DNA from: Cyanophora paradoxa
Taxonomy: Eukaryota > Glaucocystophyceae > Cyanophorales > Cyanophoraceae
Direction: 5' to 3'
Length of the DNA stretch: 64,000 nucleotides
Assembly (NCBI GenBank): GCA_004431415.1
Contig: QPMI01000503.1
Span: 244,163 to 308,162, forward strand
Below are positions 22,453 through 31,528 of this stretch, piece after piece. The translations under genes were made by a program, and so were the position numbers. How positions within the stretch are numbered: position 1 is the stretch's first letter; every line of letters starts with the position of its first letter. The notes under the pieces are model-generated. The model was not told the origin of the DNA, made no database searches, and saw only the letters and a list, made by a program, of their open reading frames with translations.

Positions 22453-23154
22453 CTGTAGGCGCTCACTAGGACCCGCGGCCGGCGCGGGCTAGTGGCGGAC
22501 CACTGACGGTCGCCGTTTTGATTTTGAATTCGAATTTCGAAGGCGCGGCGCGCGGCGCGGCGCGGCGCGGCTACTAGTAGTACTGCGAGTCTGCGAGTCA
22601 TGCTCAGCCTACGGGCCTCGAGCTAAGGTCTTTGGCCAGTCATCGTGTCATGGCCCCGACTCATGGTGCCACGGTGACATGGGCCTCGAGCTCATCCAGC
22701 TACCGTAGTAGTAGTACTGTAGTACCCCCGGGCCCCGGTAGCGATGCTGGGCATTGCTGGCAGGCTGTGGCCCTGTGGGCCTGTGGCAGCCTGGCAGGAG
22801 CCTGCTGCTTAAAGTCGCCGGTCCAGTCGTACCCTCCGCAAGGCTCTCCAGTACCATCCGGACCAAAAAAGGCGCCGGCGTACGTTAAAAGAGGTCTAGG
22901 TCTCCACGGTCTCCTTCGAATAAAAAAAGACAAAAAAAGACGTTAAGAGGTACCTGGGTATCTTTCGGATGAAAAAAAGACCAACTCCCGCAACGGCCGG
23001 CCGATCTGATCCTCGGGCCGGCTTCAGCAGCTCGAGCTCAGCTTGCCTGCAGCTGCGCGCAGACCGCGCAACGGGCGTCATTCTCGCTCCGCCTAGGCCT
23101 TAAGCGCCTTCGATCAGCTCGCTTTCCTTCCTTCCTTTCCTCGATCAACCGAGA
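22453..23154. other. Intergenic gap between EIF2B3 and small gene
   Basis: About 700 bp. It contains an ACTAGTAGTAGTACT cluster near 22575, a GTAGTAGTAGTACTGTAGTACC tract near 22710, and two similar segments near 22900-22985 (CTTCGAATAAAAAAAGAC and TTTCGGATGAAAAAAAGACC). No coding segment seen. Confidence 0.4.
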
Positions 23155-23616
23155 ATGCCCAAGGGCTGCTGGAAGGGTGGACGCAAGTGCCGGCTGGTGA
23201 GCGCAAGTTCTCCCGCCCCGCCACGGCGCGCGCGCGCGCGCGCGCGGCGCGCGCGGCCGCCCTTTGAATTTTAACCGACGGTGCGCGCGCGCCTCGGCAG
23301 GACGATGAGAAGCAGGAGGTGGAGGTGACGGCGCAGGACCTCGCGGACGCCGCCCTCGTCGCCGCCTTCGACGGCGCGGAGGCCGCGCCGGCCCTCCCCG
23401 ACGGCCTCTTCGCCGAGGGCGGGGCCGAGCTCCTCGAGGCCGAGGCCGACGAGCTCCTCCTCGCCGAGGTGCGCCTCCGCCGCGAATTTAAACTTCGGAA
23501 CGGAATTTCGCGCGCATGCACGCGCGGTCGCATCGATGTCACAGTGTCGTACGCGTACGTGATCATGACGCGGGGCCCCTCCTCAGGTCGTCTACACCTC
23601 CGACAAGGAGATGTAA
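23155..23616 (+). CDS. Small acidic protein of unknown function (about 79 residues)
   Basis: Three exons, 23155-23196, 23301-23468 and 23587-23616, join through GT-AG introns into one frame. It begins MPKGCWKGGRKCRL, a short basic stretch with two Cys, then an acidic, Ala/Leu-rich helical body (VTAQDLADAALVAAFDGAE, LLEAEADELLLAE) and ends VVYTSDKEM. I do not recognise a family. The consistent phase, the splice signals and the codon-like composition argue that it is real. Intron 1 carries a CG-dinucleotide run near 23225-23250. Its orientation follows EIF2B3 and it is convergent with the GRAM/VASt gene. Confidence 0.5.
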
Positions 23617-24024
23617 GCGAGACGAACTGGCATGCATATGGATGATCACGTATCGGATTATAGTTATCGATATCGGATTACCCGGGCCCGGAGTGCTAGC
23701 ATTCACGTTCACGTTCGCGATCGACGCTCCGCCACGTCGTCTGCAATGTAGATTCTGCTGTAAACCGTTGAACGTTGTATATAATCCAGGCGCACGGATC
23801 TTCAGCTTCGAAAATTCGGCATGCACGTGGCCTAGGTGGATATAGGCATGCCATGATGCTAGTACTCCGTTGAAAACACGCAGCTGCACTGCACTGCACT
23901 TTACAGAAATGGTATAGGCCTCTTCAAAAACGTAAGGATTTAATAACCCCAGCCCCCAGCTGCGCTATGAAATGGACAACTGATGTACAGGGAAGGACCG
24001 GCCGACGTGCCGAAGCCGGAAAGC
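23617..24024. other. Convergent gap with AT-richer sequence
   Basis: About 400 bp between convergent stops, AT-richer than flanks, with TCGATATCGGATTA/TATCGGATTAT repeats near 23650-23680 and 'actgcactgcactgcac' near 23885. No gene seen. Confidence 0.4.
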
Positions 24025-27000
24025 TCACGCAGCGCCGGCGGCCGAAGGCTTGGTGCGGGCCGGGGCCGGCTGCGCGGGCTCAGAAGGCGGCGCCGACGCA
24101 CGCGGGGCCGCCTCGAAGCGAGAGAGGAGATCGGCCGCCTCCCCCGCGGCGCCGGCGGGCCCTGGGCCGCGTACGAGCCCAGCGGCCAGGTCGGGCCCGA
24201 GCCCAGGACCCCCAGCGCCGCCGCCGCCGCCGCCGGCGGGGCCGGCGAGGGCGAGGGCAGCCCGCAGGTCGGATACAGCCGCCTCGAGGGCGGAGACGCG
24301 GGCGGCGAGGAGGGCGACGGCGGGGTCGGGCGGCCCCCCGGGCCGGCGCGGGCGGCCGGGGCGCCGGGGCGAGAGGAGGGCGGGGAGGGCGAAGGCGAGG
24401 GCGAGGAGGAGGGCGAGGAGGCGAGGAGGGCCGAGGGGAGCGGAGGAGCCCAGAGCCTCCCCTGCCATCGCCCAGAGCACCGCCTGGGGCGCCGCCTGCG
24501 CCCCGGCCGCGGGCCCGCCGCCTGCTCCCCCGCCCCCGCCCGGCGAGCGCTGCCGCCGCTGCGGGGGCGGCCGCCTCCTCGGGGGCGGGGGCGCCGACCC
24601 GGCGGCGCGCCTCCTGGATCCACACGTCCGTCGTCTCCCGCGTGTTCTTCGCCACTGCGGGGCGAGCGGGGCCCGTCAGACGGGGCCGGGCAGGGGCGAG
24701 CGGGAAGCGGGGGGGCGGGGGCCGCCGGGCGCACCGCTCTCCTCGATCTTGCCCTTCATGAGGACGAACTTGAGGAACTTGGTCTCGAGGGAGACGCGCA
24801 GCCGGACGGCCGTGGGCGGCAGCCGGGGCGAGGGCGTCTGCGGGGAGGTCTGGCCCCCGGAGGCCGGCGCCGCCGACGCCGCCGCCGCGACGTCCTCGGC
24901 CTCGGTCCGGGGGGAGATGGGCGGGGTGGTCAGGGGCGTGGTGGTCGCGCCTGGAGGCGCCGTGGGGCCCAGGGCCGGCGTGGGCGGGGCCGTCCCTGTG
25001 CCAGACGCCGCGGCCGCGTCGGTCCCTCGGCCGGCAGCGGGCGCGGGGCGGCGGCGGCGGCGGGTGCGGCGGGCGCGGCGGCGGCGGCGGCGGCGGCGGC
25101 GGGGGTGGGAATAGGGCCTGGCGCGCGTCGGGCTGAGCGGGCGGGCGCGGGCGGGGGGAGGGCGAGGGGCGGCCTTGGGGACACGGCGATGAGGGCCGGG
25201 GGCGGGGTCATGCGGGGCGGGGCGGAGACGGAGGGCGGCAGGGGCGGCATCGGCGGGAGCGAGGCCGCGGCGGCCGCGCCGCCGGCGCCGGGGACGGCCG
25301 CGATGCTCCAGAGCATTTCCATGGAGAAGGCGTCGGCGAAGGGCACGTCGAGGTTGGAGGCGGTGGAGCGGAGGAGGGCGCCGCGCCCGTCGGGCGCCGC
25401 CCTGTAGTGCTGCTGCTCGGCGACCCGCGTCGACTTGGGCCCCATCAGCTGGCCCTTGATCGGGGTGCGGTATAGCACGCGGCGCTGGAGGCCGGCCCCG
25501 TCCCCCCGCGGCTCCCACCGCGTCACCTCGATCTCCGAGTGCCCACACGCCCGGTGCCAGTCCGCCACGAAGCCAGACTCGTCCGACAGGAAGAGCGCGA
25601 AGAAGCGCTGCGGGGGGCGTGAGAAGGGGGGGGGGGGGAGGAGGAGGAGGGGGGAAAATCCGGGGGGGTACGCGGCGCGCCTGGACGTCCATGTTGGGGA
25701 AGGTCGCGTCGGCGATCTGCTGCGCCGCGGCGCCCATCTCTGCAGGCGGCCGGCGTGAGGGGGCGGGCGCGGTGCCGGCCCGTGCGCGGGGCGGCTCGGG
25801 CGGGGCGCAGCGTACGGAGGCCCGCCCAGAGGAGGGGCGCCGGGTCGAAGGGGGCGGCGGCGGCGGGCCCCGCTGGAAGGGAGGCGGCCATGGCCAGAGG
25901 CAGAGCCGCGGGGCCCGCGGCGCTGGTGCCGACGCCCACTCCGGCTCCGACGGGGGGTACCGGGTGCACGGATCCGTCCGGAGCTGCCGTGATCTCGGGC
26001 GGCGGCGCCTGCCCCAGAGCCGCTTTCCACGCCCCCTGCGCGCCGCGCTCGCCGGGGACCGGGGGTACGGGGGGGCGGGGCGGGGGGTAGGGGTACCACG
26101 ATGACGCGGAAGGCCTCGTCGCGGTACAGGAAGCTGCCAAAGAAGACCTAGGGGGGAGGGATCAGGGGCGAGGGTGGGTACGGCGCGCCTTCGGCAGCGG
26201 GTGTTGGGGTGGGGGAGGAGGGGAGTGGGCGTGCGGGGAAGGGCGGACGGGGGGTACCTTGTCTCCCTTGGTAGTCGTCACCTCGATGGCGTTGGGAAGG
26301 ACGAAGGCCTGTGGGGGTACCGGAGATTAGTATCGGGGCGGGGGGGGGAGCCGGAGGGGGGTACGGCACCGTGTTCTTCTTCTGGATGTCGGCGACCTCG
26401 GCGAGGGCGATGCACTCGCGGGTCTCGATGCCGAACATGCTCGTGAGGGCCGACTTAAAGCAGATGTGCTGCGAGAAGAGGAACAGCCGCCCCTGCAGCA
26501 GGATCTTGCGCTGGATCGCGCAGGAGTAGTCTGCGCGGCGCGACGGCGGCAGCGTGAGCGCCGGCGCTCTGCTCGGCGCCCAGCGGCGGCGGCGGCGGCG
26601 GCGGGCGGCGGCGCACTGGTGATGAGGAACTCCGAAGCGGGGAGCCCGAACTCCTCGTGCACGTTCTGCTGCGGGGCAGTGTGAGCAGCGGCCATGCGCC
26701 CGGCGCCGGCCGCGCCACAGCAGTGACGAACCACGGGCGTCGCCGACGTAGCAGGCGGGGCCGGCGTCGTGCTCGTCGCTCGCCCCTCCGCGGCGGCGGC
26801 GACAGCGGCGGGTCCAAAGGATGCCGATCTCACGAGGTGCGCACTTGGGGCTGCGCCCGGCGTCGGAATTCCGTTCTCGGCCTGCATACGCAGGAGCCGG
26901 GTCAGCGGTGCGGGGCGCGTGCGCCGGGCGGGATTCGATCTGGCTCGCCTGCAGCTCGTCTAGCATCTTGCCGGGGACCTGCAGCATCCCAAGTACGTCC

Positions 27001-27610
27001 CTCGACATGCTCCGGAGCGATCGCTCGAACATTCCGAAAGCCGAGGAGCTGCGGTCGATGTCCTCTATCCTGGAGACCAGGTCCGTGATCGATCCAGCTA
27101 CGGACGTCCCGCTCTTCCTCGTGCTTCCGCCTTCCAATCCCCCCGCTGTCGAAGATCGCGCCTGTGCAGGAGGTCCGACGGTCAAAACTAGAACGGCGTC
27201 GGCAGCTCCTTTGAGGACCACAGGGCACTCGCACGCTGCTCAGCGGACAAGGTGCGAACGTTCACATTGAAGACTATAGCTAGCGCATTGCGACCCCGCC
27301 AAATGGATTCGCGCATGAGGGGGTGGGAGAGCACGCGGACCGAGAAACTTGGGACTCGACTCGTGGGCGCAGGCCTCGCAGGGGTCGCGGGCGTAGATGA
27401 GCTCATTCTCTGGCTGGAGCTCTCCGGCTCTGGATCGGCGGACGTTGCAAGGCTGGGGCTCGGGGCGGTGGTCGACGACGATGGGCCAAGAGAATTCTCG
27501 ACCGGAGGCGGCGCCGGACTCGCTGCGGGCGCGATCGCCGGCGAAGAAGGCGCCACGGAGTCCTCCCACTCATCGGCGTCCGCGACGGCTGCTTCCACAG
27601 CCGTCGCCAT
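24025..27610 (-). CDS. GRAM and VASt domain lipid-transfer protein (Aster/Lam/VAD1 type)
   Basis: Multi-exon minus-strand gene starting MATAVEAAVADADEWED at 27610. First exon 27295-27610, second ends upstream at 27235. A Ser/Pro-rich N-terminus leads into a GRAM domain assembled across exons: NVHEEFGLPASEFLIT, YSCAIQRKILLQGRLFLFSQ, CFKSALTSMFGIETRECIAL, AFVLPNAIEVTTTKGDK, VFFGSFLYRDEAFRVI. A VASt domain follows: FFALFLSDESGFVADWHRAC, HSEIEVTRWEP, RRVLYRTPIKGQLMGPKST and VSLETKFLKFVLMKGKIEES. Near the C-terminus is one hydrophobic segment (LLALLLALAFALPALL), then a short helix. This is the order of ER-anchored sterol-transfer proteins at membrane contact sites. GC donors occur after ESRP and after NMDVQ. 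The middle contains long Pro/Ala linkers whose exon borders I could not fix. Confidence 0.85.
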
Positions 27611-28387
27611 GGTTCAGGTTTCTGCGTACCCCCCTGCGGATGAGCCGATGCGAGTGCGAATCGATATCGCAGCTGGCGCTTTGCGGCACGGCGCCTCGTG
27701 CGTGCGATCGGAGCCTCAGAGGCTAGCGAGCGCTTGCACTTGAGCCGCTGGTACGTACTAGTACTGGGCCACGCGCCCGCGGCCAGCGCCGGCGGCGCCC
27801 GGCCGGGATCAATTCGGAGTGATCATGAACGCGCGCGTACGTTCGATGTTGAGCCCCAGCGCTAGCGCGCGCTAGCTATAGCATGCGCAACGCCGTGACG
27901 CCTATAGCTAGCTATAGGCGGCTCAATCAAGGCGGCCTCGGGCGCAAAAGCGGGCCGGGCGGGCGTTGGCCCAAGCCGATGAGGATCGACGGCGTCTAGT
28001 TTTTAGAGTATACGAATGTACACGTGTAGAGAAGACACAGACACAAGATTACAAAAGCGCTAAAAACGGATCCTGTCATGCGCAGGCCCGGGTATTATTA
28101 CTGCTGCCTGCTGCTGTCTGCCGATGAACGGGGACTTCACTTCAAAACTGGATTATGAAATGAACTCAGTGACTACACGATGGTGGTGTGGATGAGATGC
28201 GGACGGGCGGGGAACTATCACAGTAAGGCACACGACTGGATTATGAAATCGACTCTGTTCCTCTCTGACTACGAGAGAAATAAAAGAGGATGCCTACGCG
28301 AAAATCTAGCTAATGATTGGCGCCCGGCAAAGAACTCGAGGCGGGCGCCATCGCCATCGGTCCTCCAGGCGGGGCGGGGCCCGGGGC
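27611..28387. other. Intergenic gap upstream of GRAM/VASt gene
   Basis: About 780 bp. It includes several AGCTATAGCTAG/CTATAGCTAGCTATAG palindromic tracts near 27870-27915 and two copies of 'ctggattatgaaat' (near 28150 and 28235). No coding signal. Confidence 0.4.
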
Positions 28388-30707
28388 TCAGGCGAGGCGG
28401 GCGGAGGCGACCCCGTGGGCCTGCGAGGCGCTCCCGCCGATGTTGTCCCCGCTCCGCTTCTCGTACAGCGCCCTGCCCCGCCGCCCCCGCCTCTCAGAGG
28501 TGGGGGCAGGGGGGAGAGGAAGGGGATGGGGTACCGGATCTTCATGCCGAGGATGACCTGGAAGAGGCCTGTACCCGTGAGGCTCCCGGGGAAGTCCGGG
28601 TTCTTGAGCAGCTGCTCCGTCAGCTCGCCGTGGTGCCTGGGGTGCGCGGGTTCAGTGGGGGGGGGGGATCGAAGAGGGGGTACGACGCACTTGGTGGAGG
28701 TGTTCTTCAGGTGAGCCTCGACGTACGAGAGCTCCTCGAGGTTCTCGTACGCCCCGTCCACCTGGGGGGTACGCCGCTGAGCGGCGGGACCCCAGGGCGG
28801 CGCCCTCGGGGGTACAGACCTCGATCAGGGACACGTCGTTGCCCATGAAGGTGTCCGGCCCGTACCTGCGCGGGGGTAAGGAGAACCGCAGGGGTACCGC
28901 GAAGAGGAGAGGGGCCGGGGTACCAGAACTTGATGCCCGGGTAGGAGCAGGTGAGCTTGCGGCCGCAGGGGATCCACATGCTGCGCGGCGGGCCGGCCGG
29001 TTGGTCGGGCGGGGAGAGAGGGTGGCGGGCTCGGGGGTCCGGCCGGGGGGGTACGCACATGGTGGAGCCCTCGTCGTAGAGGTACGTGGGCTCGAAGGCG
29101 GGTACGCCCTCTTTCTGGATCATCCGCACCCGCAGCACCTTGTGCTCCTGCGCCCAGGCCGGTCGGTCTAGAGGGGCGGGTCTAGAGGGGGGAGCGGGCG
29201 TGGGGGCGGGCCTTGTCGTTGGGGATGAGGTTGGTGGGGAGGATCTGGAGGACAACGTCGGCGAGGGCCTTCTGCGGGTCCACGTACGCCTTGAAGTCCG
29301 GCTGCGGCCGCGGGCGAGGTCAGGGCGAAGAGGGGGCGGGGGGGTCGGGGAGTAGGGGCCCCGCGCCTTGCGCTGCTCGATGGCCTTGATCACGTCCTGG
29401 AGGGTGTGCCCGCGCTCCGCGATGTCGCGCTGCGCCTTCCACGCGAACCTGGCGCGGGGCGGCCGGGGCTCGGACAGCGCCGAGGCGGCGGCGACGAGGT
29501 GGACTCTAGTGCCGCGCTTGCTGCGGCGCCGGCCGCGCCGCGCCCCGGCGCACTTGATCTTGTCGGAGAGGTCGAGGTAGATGGAGAAGTCGAGCAGCTC
29601 GCGGACCCGCGGGTCGTACATCGGGTGCAGGCCCTCCACCTGCGGGTACGAGGTCAGGGGGACCGGGGCGGGGGGGGACACGGCTGGCCGGTTGGGGCGG
29701 TGCGCGGTGGCCTGGCTCGGCTTGGACGGCGGGTTGGGCGGGCGGGCTAGGCTTGGACGGATAGGCAGTGGTCTGGCTAGGCAAGCAGACCCCGGGGCCC
29801 GGCCGGAGACTCGGCGGGGCGGGGCGGGGCGGGGCGGGGCGGGGCGGGGGCGCACGACGATGATGTGGTTGGGGTCGATGCGCTCGGGCGGGTCCAGCGT
29901 CCCGTGCGTGTGGTTGTACACCGGCTTCATCACCGACTCCCCCCGCTTCAGCGCCGCGATCTAGGGGAGGGGGGGGGAGTCAGTGGGGGGCGGGGGGGGC
30001 TGGAGGGGGGTACCGCGGACGGCGCGCCTGCTCGGCCATGAGGTCGAAGTTGTTGGCGACGGGGTTGAGCGCCGTGACGCCGGCCTTGTTGCGCCCCTCT
30101 CGATCCAGCGTGTGGTAGTCGTCCAGGCAGATCACCTACCGGGTTCGAATTCGAACTCGAAGTTCAAAATTTGAACTCCGAGGGTCGGAGGGAGGGTACG
30201 CGCGCGCACGGTCATGAGGTCGCCGACGGGGGTATGGGCGCCCTCGGGGACCTCCGTCCCGAAGATGTCGTAGAGGCGCCGCAGAAACGTGGTCTTCCCG
30301 CACCCCGAGTCCCCTGGATCAAATTTGAGCTCGGATCAAATTCGAACTGAAAGGAGGGGCGGGCCGAGCGGGGCGCGGGCGCACCGCCCACGCCGATGAT
30401 CAGCGGGCTCGCGCGCTCCTTGTCAGCTGCGCGAGGCGTCGGCGAGGCGGGGCCGGGGAGGGAGGGAGGGCGGCGGCGCACCGGGGCCCCAGGCCTGGCA
30501 GAAGAAGACCGCCGGCCGGAAGCGCGTGCGCGAGGGCCGCGCCGCCGCAGCGCTCGGCGCCCGACCGACGGAGAGGCCCTGGAAGCTCGACGAGGCGGCT
30601 CCAAGCCGCGCCGCCCGCTGGGGAGCGGCGGCCGAGGCGACGGAGGGGCGGGCCGCGGAGAGGGCGCGCGGGGCGGGCGCCGGGATCCCGACGAACAGGG
30701 TCGCCAT
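28388..30707 (-). CDS. PRK: Phosphoribulokinase, plastid (Calvin cycle)
   Basis: Fourteen exons, all in phase: 30482-30707, 30385-30426, 30210-30313, 30028-30135, 29856-29960, 29554-29639, 29367-29448, 29212-29301, 29059-29147, 28924-28980, 28820-28865, 28691-28761, 28535-28636, 28388-28472. The enzyme phosphorylates ribulose 5-phosphate to ribulose 1,5-bisphosphate in the stroma. Visible: Ala/Ser/Arg-rich N-terminus like a transit peptide; P-loop GVGGDSGCGKTTFLRRL split by an intron; VICLDDYHTLDREGR; KPVYNHTHGTLDPPE; VEGLHPMYDPRVRELLDF; FAWKAQRDIAERGH; KPDFKAYVDPQKALADVV; WIPCGRKLTCSYPGIKFWYG; FPGSLTGTGLFQVILGMKIR. Both redox cysteines of plant PRK (SGCGK and VICLDD) and the C-terminal pair PCGRKLTC are present, so thioredoxin/CP12 regulation is plausible. 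Introns with GC donors start at 30027, 29366 and 29211. Confidence 0.96.
29816..29849. repeat. (GGGGC)n array inside PRK intron 5
   Basis: Six to seven GGGGC units on the + strand, CCCCG in the sense strand of PRK. Same motif and same sense-strand polarity as the array in the uS9m intron. Confidence 0.9.
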
Positions 30708-31528
30708 AGTGCTGGCCGGTGTCTCTAGTGCCGAATGTGAGCGGCTGCGCTGCGGCCTGGCGATCGACCTCGGAATGGCTCGCTGGCTGGCTGCGCTCGG
30801 GACGGATCGGGCCGCCTGCGACGCCCGCGTCAGGCGCTCACCGGCGCGCAGCGGAGCGCGGAGCGCGATCATCGGATGGGCGGGCGCCCGGAAGCCGCCT
30901 CTATCCCGCCGCGAGCCTCGGAGCCGCACACGTGCGTGCTCGGCTCGCGAGTCGCGAGTCGCCATGGTTGGAAAGGCGGTTGCAGCGGCGATCTTCGCCA
31001 CCGCCTCTCGCGGGACGCCTTATCCCCAAGAAGCGAGCGGCTACGCACCGAGCCGGAGTAATGCTGTGGCGAGCTAGAGGCTGCTGGCTGCTCGGCGTTC
31101 GCTGAACCAGGCGCTGAGATCTAGAGCCGCGGCTGCTCTGCTCAGGCCGGGCGCGTCAGACTGGCTAAGGTGCGCGTGCGGGATGGCGTGGGCCACGCGA
31201 ACCTCGAGACGGTCCTCCTTAGCTTGTGAAGCAACTTCATGCCCAAAACCGCGGGGTCACGATTTTCGGCCGTTGAACACCGTGGGCTTGACGCCATTGA
31301 CGGACTCGCGTCACGGCGTTCTCCTGAACCGCCTTTAGCGGGCCCGTCACCAGAGGGCGGGCTCGCCTCGGCCGAGAAGAGCATCAGAGAGCGACTCCCG
31401 AGTCTATGGCGCGAGCGCCCGGCGCGATCGCAGGGAGCAGTGCTTTGAGCATCGGAGGGGTACAGTCACACTGAGTCGTTGCGGCGAAGCTCGGGCGGTT
31501 CGTTCGCAGGCGAACGAGCTGCTGGAAC
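30708..31528. promoter_or_regulatory. Divergent 5' region, PRK/F-box gene
   Basis: 821 bp between divergent starts. The PRK frame stays open to 31001 without hydrophobic sequence, so an upstream start is possible but adds no signal peptide. No obvious element seen. Confidence 0.35.
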
